Shown one piece after another: positions 54,357 through 63,387 of a stretch of 64,000 nucleotides of DNA. Origin of the DNA: Sphingomonas sp. BT-65 (GTDB taxonomy: Bacteria > Pseudomonadota > Alphaproteobacteria > Sphingomonadales > Sphingomonadaceae); the NCBI RefSeq assembly GCF_026107375.2, contig NZ_JAPCIA010000003.1, positions 124,001-188,000 of the forward strand. The letters are read 5' to 3'. The translations under genes were made by a program, and so were the position numbers. Under the pieces are notes generated by a model. It did not search any database. It saw nothing but the letters and a program-made list of their open reading frames with translations, and was not told where the DNA came from. How positions within the stretch are numbered: the stretch's first letter is position 1; each line of letters begins with the position of its first letter.

Positions 54357-55474
54357 CCCGCTCGCGCGCCGAGGCGTGCGAAGGATTGGGCGAGGGTGCG
54401 GCCGCTTGCATCGAAGGGCGTGGCCAGAGCGGCCTCAAAGATGCGGCGTGACTTCTCGGCATCGCCCGACCCCGCGGCCAGCAGCATCTCTGCAAGTGCG
54501 GCGGAGAAGCTGGCGCGATCGAGGCGCTTTGCGATTGCCACGCGCCGGCTAGCCTGATCGAGCTTGCCTTCGAGAAGGTCGAGCACGGCGAGCGAGCCAT
54601 GCGATTCAGCGAAGCTGTCATCGAGTGCAAGTGCGTGCTCGAACCGGGACCGGGCCGTCTTCATGTCACCGGCGGTGAAATGCGCCCAGCCGGCCGCGAT
54701 CCACGAGCCGAGATGCGTCCCGAACAGCTCGGCGCCACGGTCGAGCTCGGCTGCGGCGCCAGCATGATCGGCCTCGATCAGGCGCGACAGCCCGCGGCCG
54801 ATCAGGGCGCGGGGCGAGTTGGGGTCGCGCTCGAGCGCCTGCTCGAACAGCTTGCGCGCCTGCATGCTGTCTTCGGCCTCAAGTGCGAGTGTTCCGAGTG
54901 TCGCGAGCGCCTCGGGATGGTCTCCTGCACGCTGCGCGCAGTGCGCGGCAAGCGCAACGTCCTCGATATCGATCGCGAGCGTCGCGACCGCAGCGTTGAG
55001 ACCACGATGATCGGGATGGACTTCCAAAAGCGCGCGCGCGCGCGCCTCGGCCCCCTCGAAGTCGTCGAGTTCATGCCGCAGCCGGACTTCCAGTTCGGCT
55101 GCCTGCGGAAGCGTTTGCGCCGTGACGTTGTCGAGGACGGAAAGGGCGTCCGCGGGTTGTTTTTCCATCGCCAGCGACCAGGCGAGATTGAAGCGGATCG
55201 CTGGCGCGGTTTCGCCCGCCGCGAACAGTCCGCGAAACTGCGCCGCTGCGTGCGACCACCTCCTGCGGTGCATCGCAATTAGGCCGCTCAAATATGCGGT
55301 GCGAACTGCATCGAGCCGGTGGCGGGCGAGCAAGGCTTCGGCCTCGTCGGGTCGATTTTCGCTGATTGCCGCTTCGACCGCGTCGGTCGCGAGCGTTTGA
55401 TTGTGGGGATCCTGTTCGAGAAATTCGGTCAGGCGGTCGAACCGGCTCGTGGGCAGCCCGTCGGTTGATTGCAT
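54353..55474 (-). CDS. TPR-repeat protein downstream of flhA
   Basis: 373 residues of repeated helical pairs: TAYLSGLIAMHRRRWSHAAAQFRGLFAAGETAPAIRFNLAWSLAMEKQPADALSVLDNV, then APELEVRLRHELDDFEGAEARARALLEVHP-type repeats and GWAHFTAGDMKTARSRFEHALALDDSFAESHGSLAVLDLLEGKLDQA. No signal peptide. Last gene of the minus operon, four bases after flhA; its role in assembly or secretion is inferred. Confidence 0.8.
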   Translation of the reverse strand: MQSTDGLPTSRFDRLTEFLEQDPHNQTLATDAVEAAISENRPDEAEALLARHRLDAVRTAYLSGLIAMHRRRWSHAAAQFRGLFAAGETAPAIRFNLAWSLAMEKQPADALSVLDNVTAQTLPQAAELEVRLRHELDDFEGAEARARALLEVHPDHRGLNAAVATLAIDIEDVALAAHCAQRAGDHPEALATLGTLALEAEDSMQARKLFEQALERDPNSPRALIGRGLSRLIEADHAGAAAELDRGAELFGTHLGSWIAAGWAHFTAGDMKTARSRFEHALALDDSFAESHGSLAVLDLLEGKLDQASRRVAIAKRLDRASFSAALAEMLLAAGSGDAEKSRRIFEAALATPFDASGRTLAQSFARLGARAG

Positions 55475-55478
55475 CGGA

Positions 55479-57503
55479 TTATCCTTCCAGACGGACGACG
55501 TCGAATGACTTCAAGTTAATCCGCATCGGTATCTCGCTGACTGACAGGATCGACAGTTTGGGAATGCTCCGGCGCGTGAGCGTCCGCAAGTGGCGGCGGG
55601 TCTCGCCGCCGCAAAGCAGGACCGGGGCACGGCCTTGGCGGAACATCTCCTCCGACAGCGGGACCAGCTTGCGGATCACCTGCTCGGCGAGCTTGGGCTC
55701 GACAGCGATGCCGGCGCGGCCGCTGCCTGCGCTAATGCTGGTCGCGATCTGATTTTCGACGCGCGGATCGAGGCTCAGCACGGCAAGGTCGTTATGCCGG
55801 CCGCGTAGTTGGTTGCAGATCGTATAGCTCATACGCTGCCGGACGAGCTCGGTCAGCTCGGTTGGATCCTTTTGCGTGCGGGCGAGATCGGCGAGATGTT
55901 CGACGATGAGGTCGATGTTCGCGATCGAGATGCCTTCCCCGACAAGGTTCTGGAGAACCCGCTGCACGTCCGAAATGGTGAGTGTGGTGGGGAGCAATTC
56001 CTCGACCAGCCCCGGCTGGCGCGAGCGGACGCCGTCGAGCAGCGTGGCAACGACCGAACGCGTTAGGAGTGAACTCGATTCGGTACGCACGATGTCGGTG
56101 AAATGGGTCATCAGCACGGTGATGGGATCGACGATCGTAAAGCCGCCGGTGCGCGCGGTTTCCGCGTCGCCCGCCGTGATCCAGGTCGCCGGCAGGCCGA
56201 ATGCGGGGTCCTGCGCCTTGATGCCCTCCAGCGTGTCGCGGCTCTCCTTCGATGAGATGGCGAGCATGCGATCGGGATGGATTTCCGCCGCGCCATAGCG
56301 CGATCCGAACAAGCGGATCTCATACTCGTCGCTTCCCAGCCCGTCGCCTTCAAGCAGTTGGACGAGGGGAAGCTGCATCCCGAACTCCTGCTCGTGGCCG
56401 CGCCGGACGCCCGCGATCCGCTCGAGGATCAGCGGCTCCTGGTTGTGCCACGCCTCGCGCAGCGTCGCGCCCAAGCGAATCTCGAGCGGCGCGATCGCCG
56501 GAGCGGATGCGGCGGCGTCAACCAACTCGGCATCGGCCATGCCAGCGCCCGCTGCGCGCCGCCGTCGGCCGCGCCACCAGATGCCGAAGGCGGCAAACGC
56601 GATGAGCGCGATCGGCCATTTGGGCATGCCGGGGAGCAGCAACAGGGCAAGCAGCACCGCGGCCACGATCAGCGGGATGCGCGGCTCGGACGAGAGCTGA
56701 CGGAACACCTCGGTGCTGAGCTTGTTGTCGGCGGCCGAGCGCGTGACGATGATGCCGGTCGCGATCGAGATGATGAGCGCGGGAAGCTGGGTCGCGATAC
56801 CGTCGCCGATGGTCAGCAGCGTGAAGCGGTGCAGCGCTTCGCCCCATTCCATGCCCATCTGGGTCACGCCGACGATCCAGCCAGCGATGATGTTGATCAG
56901 CAGGATGATGATCCCTGCGATTGCGTCGCCCTTCACGAACTTCGACGCGCCATCCATCGCGCCGTAGAAGCTCGCTTCCTTCTCGAGTTCCTCGCGGCGC
57001 CGGATCGCTTCCTTCTGGTCGATCAGGCCCATGTTGAGATCGGCATCGATGCTCATCTGCTGGCCGGGCATCGAATCGAGCGTAAAGCGCGCGGCGACTT
57101 CAGAGACGCGCTGCGCACCGCTCGTCACCACGACATATTGCACGACCACCAGGATCGCGAAGACGACGAGGCCGATCACGAAATTGCCCTGCACCGCGAA
57201 CTCGCCGATCGAGCCAATCACCTCGCCGGCGTCCGCGCCGGTCAGGATGAGGCGGGTCGCCGCGACATTGAGCGAGAGACGAAACAGCGTTGCGACCAAC
57301 AGGAGCGAGGGGAAGGTCGAGAACTCGACTGGCTTCGCTACATAGAAAGTGAGCAGCATGATCGAGAGGCCGAGGCCGAAATTGAGGATGATCGCGAGAT
57401 CGAGCAGCGCTGGAGGGATCGGCGCGAACAGGATTACGAGGATCGCGATCGTCGCGCCGACCAGTGCAAGATCCTTGTTGTTGTCGAAGATTCGCTGGAA
57501 CAT
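55479..57503 (-). CDS. flhA: Flagellar export gate protein FlhA
   Basis: 674 residues, near the usual length. Eight N-terminal TM helices include VEFSTFPSLLLVATLFRLSLNVAATRLIL and the FHIPEP region AARFTLDSMPGQQMSIDADLNMGLIDQKEAIRRREELEKEASFYGAMDGASKFVKGDAIAGI. The C-terminal cytoplasmic domain (from about 340) docks chaperones, with DPITVLMTHFTDIVRTESSSLLTR and the late ILCGGETRRHLRTLTRRSIP-type segment. Stop-to-start contact with flhB (1-base overlap). Confidence 0.97.
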   Translation of the reverse strand: MFQRIFDNNKDLALVGATIAILVILFAPIPPALLDLAIILNFGLGLSIMLLTFYVAKPVEFSTFPSLLLVATLFRLSLNVAATRLILTGADAGEVIGSIGEFAVQGNFVIGLVVFAILVVVQYVVVTSGAQRVSEVAARFTLDSMPGQQMSIDADLNMGLIDQKEAIRRREELEKEASFYGAMDGASKFVKGDAIAGIIILLINIIAGWIVGVTQMGMEWGEALHRFTLLTIGDGIATQLPALIISIATGIIVTRSAADNKLSTEVFRQLSSEPRIPLIVAAVLLALLLLPGMPKWPIALIAFAAFGIWWRGRRRRAAGAGMADAELVDAAASAPAIAPLEIRLGATLREAWHNQEPLILERIAGVRRGHEQEFGMQLPLVQLLEGDGLGSDEYEIRLFGSRYGAAEIHPDRMLAISSKESRDTLEGIKAQDPAFGLPATWITAGDAETARTGGFTIVDPITVLMTHFTDIVRTESSSLLTRSVVATLLDGVRSRQPGLVEELLPTTLTISDVQRVLQNLVGEGISIANIDLIVEHLADLARTQKDPTELTELVRQRMSYTICNQLRGRHNDLAVLSLDPRVENQIATSISAGSGRAGIAVEPKLAEQVIRKLVPLSEEMFRQGRAPVLLCGGETRRHLRTLTRRSIPKLSILSVSEIPMRINLKSFDVVRLEG

Positions 57504-58594
57504 CAGTCGGCCGGGCCTTCAGGAGGAGGGGCGGCCGCTTCGCGCCGCAGCTGGATATAGAGTTCGGCGACCGCCTCATAATTGACGGGCGGAATCTCGC
57601 GGCCGGACGAGCATCTCCGGTAGAGCTCACGGGCAAGTTCCGGCCGGCGCAGCACCGGAATGCCGAGCCGTGCGGCTTCGACCTTGAGCGCGAGCGCCAG
57701 CCGATTGCGGCCCTTGGCCGAGACGGTGGGCGCCGTCATCGCGTCTGCATCGTAGCGCAGCGCCACCGCGAAATGCTCGGGATTGACGACCAGCATGTCC
57801 GATCCGGGCAGGTTTCCGGTGCCCTGGCTCTGGCTCGCATACTCCTTGTGGAGTTGCTTGCGCTTCTGGCGGATGCGCGGATCGCCCTCGCGCTCCTTGT
57901 GCTCGCGCGTCATCTCGCGGTGGCTCATTCGCATCTGCTTCAGGAACTCGCTGCGGACCAGAACCTGGTCGAGGATCGCAAAGCAGACCGCGATCACGAT
58001 GAACACCAGCGCGAGCCGCATGCCCGCGGCCGCCAGCACGCCGGCCAGCCGCTCGCCCTCGCTTGACGCAATGGCGAAGCGGTCGATCGCGTCGGCGATG
58101 ATCAGCCACAGCGCGACGCCATAGACCGCGGCCTTGAGCAGCGTCTTCAGCGTCTCCTTGAGCAGGCGCATCGAGAATAGGCGCTTGAGGCCCTGTGCCG
58201 GATTGAGCCGGGTGAAGTCGGGCTTCAACGAATGGGCGCTGAAGATGAAGCCGCGCAGCTGGATCAGCTCGAGCAGCAGCACCACTGCCATCACCGTGCC
58301 GCCGAGCAGCAGCAGCGGCTGGAGCATCGACCAATAGGTCATGCCGATCAGCTCGCCTGCCTGCTCCGGATCGCTGGCGCGGTCGATGCCGGCGGCGAAA
58401 GTGAGGCGGCTGATGTCGGCGATGCGGGCGGCGAAGCCCTCGCCGGCGATGGCGATGAACGCGGCGAGCGCGATCAGACTGCCGAGGAACCCAAGCTCGA
58501 CGCTGCGCGCTACCATGCCGCGTTCGCGGGCGCGGCGCAGCTTGTAGGGCGTCGGCGCTTCGCTGCGGTCCTGGTCCTGCTGCTCGCCCGCCAT
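57503..58594 (-). CDS. flhB: Flagellar export switch protein FlhB (NPEH variant)
   Basis: 363 residues. Four TM helices, QDRSEAPTPYKLRRARERGMVARS N-terminus, and FSAHSLKPDFTRLNPAQGLKRLFS. The autocleavage loop reads DMLVVNPEHFAVALRYD with N271-P272-E273-H274 instead of NPTH; the cleaved Asn-Pro bond residues are kept. FlhB switches export from rod/hook to late substrates. Two bases before the next gene, fliR. Confidence 0.95.
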   Translation of the reverse strand: MAGEQQDQDRSEAPTPYKLRRARERGMVARSVELGFLGSLIALAAFIAIAGEGFAARIADISRLTFAAGIDRASDPEQAGELIGMTYWSMLQPLLLLGGTVMAVVLLLELIQLRGFIFSAHSLKPDFTRLNPAQGLKRLFSMRLLKETLKTLLKAAVYGVALWLIIADAIDRFAIASSEGERLAGVLAAAGMRLALVFIVIAVCFAILDQVLVRSEFLKQMRMSHREMTREHKEREGDPRIRQKRKQLHKEYASQSQGTGNLPGSDMLVVNPEHFAVALRYDADAMTAPTVSAKGRNRLALALKVEAARLGIPVLRRPELARELYRRCSSGREIPPVNYEAVAELYIQLRREAAAPPPEGPAD

Positions 58595-58595
58595 G

Positions 58596-59354
58596 TCAGA
58601 GCATCCGCGGTGTGGTTTCGAGGGCGAGGCGCAGCAACCGCACGAACAGTGCGCCCGAGAGCGGTAGCGCGAGCGGCAACACCGCCAGCGTCGCGATCGC
58701 CTTCACCTGGAAGCCGAGCAGCAGCACGTTCATCTGCGGCATGGTGCGCGAGAGGAAGGCGATGGCGAGATCGAGCAGGAACAGCACCAGCAGCACGAGG
58801 CCGGCAAGCCCGATCGCGAGCAGGAACACCGCGCCCATATAGTCGATCAGCACGCCGGGATCGGCGCCCGCCAGCGCCGCTGCGCCGAGCGGCACGCGAT
58901 CGACCGACGCGGCCCAGATCGCCAGCAGGTCCGCCGGCCCGCCGATCGCGAAGAAGATCGCGGCGCCGAGATAGGCGAAGACGGTGCCGACCAGCGGCAT
59001 CGCGGCCCGCGTGGCGGGATCGACCAGCACGGCAAGGCCGAAGCCCGCCTGGATGTCGATCGCGCGGCCGGCGACCAGCAGCGCGGCGAAGGCGAGTTGA
59101 AGCGCCAGCGCCAGCGAGATGCCGAGCAGCAGCTCATTCGCGACGACGATGGGCAGTCCGGCGCCCCAGAAATCCGTCTGCCAGGTCGCGACGGGATTGC
59201 CCGCCACCAGCCAGGCGGCGAGGCTGATCGACAGCATCAGCCGGATGCTGGCGGGGATGCGGAGCAAGGTGAAGGGCTGGGCGAAGGCGAGGGTGGGGGC
59301 GATGCGCAGGCTGACGAGCAGCGTGGCGACGATCTGATCGGTGAAGTCGCCCAT
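58596..59354 (-). CDS. fliR: Flagellar export gate protein FliR
   Basis: 252 residues, mostly membrane. VSLRIAPTLAFAQPFTLLRIPASIRLMLSISLAAW, NELLLGISLALALQLAFAALLVAGRAIDIQAGFGLAVLVDP and LSRTMPQMNVLLLGFQVKAIATLAVLPLAL are FliR signatures. Forms the export channel with FliP and FliQ. Nineteen bases after fliQ. Confidence 0.95.
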   Translation of the reverse strand: MGDFTDQIVATLLVSLRIAPTLAFAQPFTLLRIPASIRLMLSISLAAWLVAGNPVATWQTDFWGAGLPIVVANELLLGISLALALQLAFAALLVAGRAIDIQAGFGLAVLVDPATRAAMPLVGTVFAYLGAAIFFAIGGPADLLAIWAASVDRVPLGAAALAGADPGVLIDYMGAVFLLAIGLAGLVLLVLFLLDLAIAFLSRTMPQMNVLLLGFQVKAIATLAVLPLALPLSGALFVRLLRLALETTPRML

Positions 59355-59373
59355 GCTGCCGCGGCGGTCCGGC

Positions 59374-59643
59374 TCAGGCGGCCAGCGAGGGGATGGACAG
59401 ATAGAGCGACCGCGCGAAATCGGTGACGCGGGCGATCATCCACGGGCCGAGCAGGATCAGCAGCAGCGCGGCGCCGAGCAGCTTGGGCACATAGCTCAGC
59501 GTCACTTCCTGAAGCTGGGTCGCGACCTGGAGCACGCTGACGGCGAGGCCGATCAGCAGCGTCGCGATCAGCACCGGTCCGCCGACGACCATACAGTTCC
59601 ATAACATGTCGTTGAGCAGATTGAGCGCGCGGTCCGCTTCCAC
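59374..59643 (-). CDS. fliQ: Flagellar export gate protein FliQ
   Basis: 89 residues, the family's standard length. LLNDMLWNCMVVGGPVLIATLLIGLAVSVLQVATQLQEVTLSYVPKLLGAALLLILLGPWMIARVTDF has the two FliQ helices with QVATQLQE.TLS.VPK. A GTG start at 59643 follows GGGGGA. First gene of the minus-strand operon fliQ-fliR-flhB-flhA-TPR. Confidence 0.95.
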   Translation of the reverse strand: MEADRALNLLNDMLWNCMVVGGPVLIATLLIGLAVSVLQVATQLQEVTLSYVPKLLGAALLLILLGPWMIARVTDFARSLYLSIPSLAA

Positions 59644-59786
59644 GCCTGTCCCCCGATGACGCAAGTCAATCGGCGAATCCGCCTGATTCGCCGCGGGCCA
59701 TCCTAAAATGGGACAAGGGTGGAGCAAGGGAAATCGGCGGTGAAGGCGCGGAAAGTCCCAAAAGTCACACTGCCGCGCGTGCGAGC

Positions 59787-59972
59787 CGGAAGTTGACGGA
59801 GTTGCGCGGAACGGCGCCGATCGTGTCAACTTCGGTTGACGAAGTTGACAGAATCGAGGGGCTCTGCGCGCGGATATCAAGCAGCGGAACCAACCGGATC
59901 AAAGAGCGGCGGAGCGCTGTGCGGCGCTTCGGCTACCCGAGTGAAGCAGGCGAAATCCAACATTGCAAGGGT
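59787..59972. repeat. 186-bp direct repeat, copy 1 (after the immunity gene)
   Basis: Same orientation and length as 63,083-63,268. The first 67 bases differ at two positions, the central 43 are divergent, and the last 76 are well conserved. It includes a 10-bp-arm hairpin (GTCAACTTCG / CGAAGTTGAC, 59825-59849). It lies between fliQ and the immunity gene, about 45 bases after the latter on the minus strand. Confidence 0.85.
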
Positions 59973-60018
59973 CGATTACCCTCTCTGCGGCAACAGAGCT
60001 TCCGACGAAACCAACGCC

Positions 60019-60450
60019 CTAAAAGGGCAGCGGAAAGGGTTTCATCTTTGCTTCGAGAATATCCCAACGGCCATGAGCAAAGGCTGTAATGGCCTTTTGA
60101 GATTCATCATTATCGTGAAAGCCCCCTAGACTGACCCCAAGGTCTCTCAGAACAATGGTGCCGAGGACTTCGCAAGGATTCCCATCGAGCTTACACAATT
60201 TCGCAAAAGCATCCGAGGATGAAAAAGGGTCAATATCGCAAATTGAAACCGACGCCTTCGGATCAAATCCAACCTCTACAAGAGCTTCGTCCTCCATCAT
60301 GACGTTAAAGCCGTCATACCAGAGTATGGGATGCCCGTTCCGGCTTTTTGTAATCCGCTGCGGATCTCCCATCGAGGTAATAACCTCGTCTTGGCTCATG
60401 CCAAAATACATCGAGCCAACTGCCTTATATGGTTCAATTATCAGGGTCAT
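60019..60450 (-). CDS. Candidate immunity protein for the RHS toxin
   Basis: 143 residues, acidic, no signal: IIEPYKAVGSMYFGMSQDEVITSMGDPQRITKS, LWYDGFNVMMEDEALVEVGFDP. It starts within the last 17 bases of the RHS toxin frame on the same strand, the layout of toxin-immunity pairs. AT-richer than the chromosome. The SMGDPQ motif resembles small outer-membrane-assembly-like (SmpA/BamE) folds seen in some immunity proteins, but the family is not certain. Confidence 0.75.
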   Translation of the reverse strand: MTLIIEPYKAVGSMYFGMSQDEVITSMGDPQRITKSRNGHPILWYDGFNVMMEDEALVEVGFDPKASVSICDIDPFSSSDAFAKLCKLDGNPCEVLGTIVLRDLGVSLGGFHDNDESQKAITAFAHGRWDILEAKMKPFPLPF

Positions 60451-62932
60451 TTTTCAACCAGCCCTTCCCATACGAGTAATCCAGCATTTCTTGAACAGCG
60501 CGATTATACTTGCTCGCTGATCCGCCTCCTTGAACCGCAGCGCGACGGATATCCCAAACCTCACGAGCCATTGCCCCGCGCACATTACCGGCGTCAATTA
60601 AGTCTTTTAACTCACTTCGATAGAGTGCGCCTTGTGCACCCATTCTGGTGTGGCTTGAAGTCAAAAGGTGATCAGCATAGTCCATTTGGATCGCGGGGCC
60701 ACTGTATTCAGTTGTGAAATCGAGACTTTTTGGTGGCGCGTGATGGCGCTCGATTACACCTGCCTCAGAAGAAAGTCTCCCGTATGCACCGCCACGGTAA
60801 GTGCGCGCCAAGGGCGCCGCCCCTTCTGCGACAAGGGGTGAGGTTGTGATGGAGCCGATGCGTTTGGTGAGAGCGATTTCTCCGCCGATGATGAGGGCTT
60901 TGCCTGCGCCATTGCCGAGCGCGTAGTTATCGCCGCCCATGACGCCGTGGACAAAGACTTGCTCGCCCGTTCGGCCGAGTGCCTTGGCGGATTGAACCGC
61001 GACGTCGCCCAGGCGAGCGGAGGCGGCGAGATCACCTCTGTAGGCTGCGCTCACATCTTGCCCAAGCTGCAGCGTCCCCTGACCGGCCGTCAGGAGGCGC
61101 TGACCGGTCGCATTGATCTCGGGGAATGCGGCGCTGACCTGATAAGGCATGCCGCTCCGCATCGCCACCAATGCCTTGCCTGCATCGGCAATTGGCTTGA
61201 GCGCCGCGGACGCACCGTCAAGGATTGATCCACGTGGGCGTGCGTTGAGCTCGGCTCGCCGATATTGCTCCATCGTCCGATGGTTGGCGGGATCACCGAT
61301 GACCGGGACCTGGAACCGCAGAGAGTCCCCCAACTGCGACCACCGGTAGCTGAATTCATCCCATGCAGACCACGGTTCGTGGGTGATGACGTATTCCGGG
61401 ACGTCCGACTGGACGTCCTGCCCGAATGGCATCGAGCCCAAGGCCGCAGTTTGTGTACCGCTCCACTGCCTCGACGCTGCGAGCTCGATCGCCCCGCCCA
61501 CGGTCTGCGCGATGATGTCGGGAAGTGCGGCGATGAGGTTGTCGCCGAAGCTGGTGCCGGTGAGCAGGCTGCGCGCGGCGGCGTTGGCGAGGCCGCCCGC
61601 GGTGCCGGTCAGCAGGCGCTGGCCGATCGCGGCGCCGGCTGAGCCCGGGATGCCAAGCCGGCTGCCCAGCGCACCGCCCGCGAGCGCGCCCACGCCCGCC
61701 GCGGCGACACCGACGAAGTCGAACTTGCTCTGGAGGCCCGTGGCGACCCCGACGCCCTGCGTCAGGGCGTTGCTCACCACGCCGCGCAGGGCGACTTGAA
61801 CGACGCCGCCGCCGAACAACCCGTCGGCTCCCGCGATCCCGTTCGGCCCCAGCGCCCCGCCGATCGCGCCGGAGATGCCGCCGAGCGCGACGCCGCCCCA
61901 GTTGATCTTGTCCTGCATCCCCATCGCGATGCCGGCGCCCTGGCTGGCGATGCTGCCAACAGCGCCGCCGAATGCGTCCGCCGCGATCGTGGCGCCGGCG
62001 CCGACATTGGCTGCGCCGGCCACGCCCAGGAACGCCTTGGTGGCGGCCATGAAGCCGCCCTTGACCGCGCCCACCGCCGATAGCGCGGCGCCCGCCGACG
62101 CGATCGTCACCGTGACCGCGACCACGGCGATGAGGACCGCGCCGACCACCCCACACTTGTTGCCCTTAGGCGGTTTGGGGGTGGTGGGCATGGTGTCGCC
62201 GATGATGTCGGCGGGGTCGTAGGGCTTGAACGTTTGGGCGTTGTGGGTGGAGCGGATGATGCCGGCGGGGAGGGTGAGCGTCTGGCCCTCGGCGAGCGGG
62301 GCGTCGGCGGCGAGGCCGGGATTGGCCTCGGCGAGCGTGTACCACAGCGCCGCATCGCCCCACAGCGCGGCGGCGATGCTCGCCAGCGTCTCGCCGCCGC
62401 GCGCGGTGTAGCCGCCATAGGCGCTCGCCTGGCCATAGCTGTTGATCGCATCATAGCTGCCGGTGAAGTCGGCATAAGCGACGCTGGTCGCGGTGCCGTC
62501 GCGGAATGGGCCGGTATAGGCCGGCGGGCGGCTCATGCGCTCGGTGATCGAGCTGCCATAGTCCATCTCGCGCGTGCCGTTGTTGCCGGTATAGCCCATC
62601 TGGCGCCCGGCGAAGCGGTACCAGATCTCGTGCGGGTCGCCCTGCGCGGTGTTGGTGTCCGCCTCGTCGCGGCGCACCGCCTGGCCGCCCACGTCGTTGG
62701 TGAACACGACATCGCGGGTGCGCCCGTCCGCGACATGCACGCTGGCGAGCAGGCCGCGCGTGTCGTAATAATAGGTGGTGACCCCGGGCGCGTTGGAGCC
62801 CGAGCCGGTGTCGCCGTCGAACGTGACGCTCGCCTGCACCGCGCCGTCATACCAGCCATAGGCGGTGGTGGTGAGCGTGTCGGGCGCGGCGCCGTCGCTC
62901 CCGTCCTTCCAGTTCTGGGTCGCGACGCTCAC
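60434..62932 (-). CDS. 5'-truncated RHS/LysM protein with C-terminal HH nuclease-like toxin domain
   Basis: 832 codons from GTG at 62932; RHS-like residues (TLRWESGTVGG...YNYGAG) continue in frame to about 63,080, where the 186-bp repeat begins, but no start codon lies there. So this is probably a displaced or silent RHS end. Layout: RHS core remnant (about 1-170), LysM YTARGGETLASIAAALWGDAALWYTLAEANPGL (174-224), Gly/Ala-rich hydrophobic section (about 258-480), and a tip of about 105 residues with ERHHAPPKSLD (728-), IQMDYADH (DH 754-755) and KYNRAVQEMLDY, a predicted HNH/EHHH-type nuclease pattern. Overlaps the immunity gene. Confidence 0.75.
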   Translation of the reverse strand: MSVATQNWKDGSDGAAPDTLTTTAYGWYDGAVQASVTFDGDTGSGSNAPGVTTYYYDTRGLLASVHVADGRTRDVVFTNDVGGQAVRRDEADTNTAQGDPHEIWYRFAGRQMGYTGNNGTREMDYGSSITERMSRPPAYTGPFRDGTATSVAYADFTGSYDAINSYGQASAYGGYTARGGETLASIAAALWGDAALWYTLAEANPGLAADAPLAEGQTLTLPAGIIRSTHNAQTFKPYDPADIIGDTMPTTPKPPKGNKCGVVGAVLIAVVAVTVTIASAGAALSAVGAVKGGFMAATKAFLGVAGAANVGAGATIAADAFGGAVGSIASQGAGIAMGMQDKINWGGVALGGISGAIGGALGPNGIAGADGLFGGGVVQVALRGVVSNALTQGVGVATGLQSKFDFVGVAAAGVGALAGGALGSRLGIPGSAGAAIGQRLLTGTAGGLANAAARSLLTGTSFGDNLIAALPDIIAQTVGGAIELAASRQWSGTQTAALGSMPFGQDVQSDVPEYVITHEPWSAWDEFSYRWSQLGDSLRFQVPVIGDPANHRTMEQYRRAELNARPRGSILDGASAALKPIADAGKALVAMRSGMPYQVSAAFPEINATGQRLLTAGQGTLQLGQDVSAAYRGDLAASARLGDVAVQSAKALGRTGEQVFVHGVMGGDNYALGNGAGKALIIGGEIALTKRIGSITTSPLVAEGAAPLARTYRGGAYGRLSSEAGVIERHHAPPKSLDFTTEYSGPAIQMDYADHLLTSSHTRMGAQGALYRSELKDLIDAGNVRGAMAREVWDIRRAAVQGGGSASKYNRAVQEMLDYSYGKGWLKNDPDN

Positions 62933-63082
62933 CGCGCTGCCCAGCGCGTAAGCCGCGCCTGCGCCATAGTTATAGACCGAGCGTGCGCGCAGCAGGTCAG
63001 TCCCTCCGACCGTTCCGGATTCCCAGCGCAGCGTCGCGCTGTCGTGGGCGGAACGTGGCGAAGGTCGCCCGCGCGTGGGCGG

Positions 63083-63268
63083 CGGAAGTTGACGGAGTTG
63101 CGCGCAACGGCGCGGATCGTGTCAACTTCGGTTGACGAAGTTGACAGAAGTGACGGGTTCTGACGCGCGTGTCAGGCGGTGGGGATCGACGAGATCAAAG
63201 AGCGGCGGAACGCTATGCGGCGCTCCGGTGGTGGGAGTGAAGCAGGCGGAATCCTACATTGCAAGGGT
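63083..63268. repeat. 186-bp direct repeat, copy 2 (between modules)
   Basis: Partner of the repeat at 59,787-59,972, with the same hairpin (63121-63145). It starts exactly where the RHS homology stops and lies downstream of the upstream module's immunity gene. Together the two copies frame the RHS module. Confidence 0.85.
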
Positions 63269-63310
63269 ACCAATGTGCACCCGTGAAGATGCGATGTGGC
63301 CGTCACCCAA

Positions 63311-63346
63311 AGTGGGCAATTGAGTGGGCAATTGAGTGCGCAATTG
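63311..63346. repeat. Three tandem 12-bp repeats
   Basis: AGTGGGCAATTG repeated three times (third has one substitution), inside the gap between the repeat and the upstream immunity gene. Probably a slippage product. Confidence 0.8.
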
Positions 63347-63387
63347 AGTGCACTGTCACCGTAATCGCAACCTACCTTCTGCGGCAA

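Noticed and set aside
63311..63346. Tandem 12-bp repeats as a CRISPR fragment
   Set aside because: No spacers and no cas genes; units are directly abutting.
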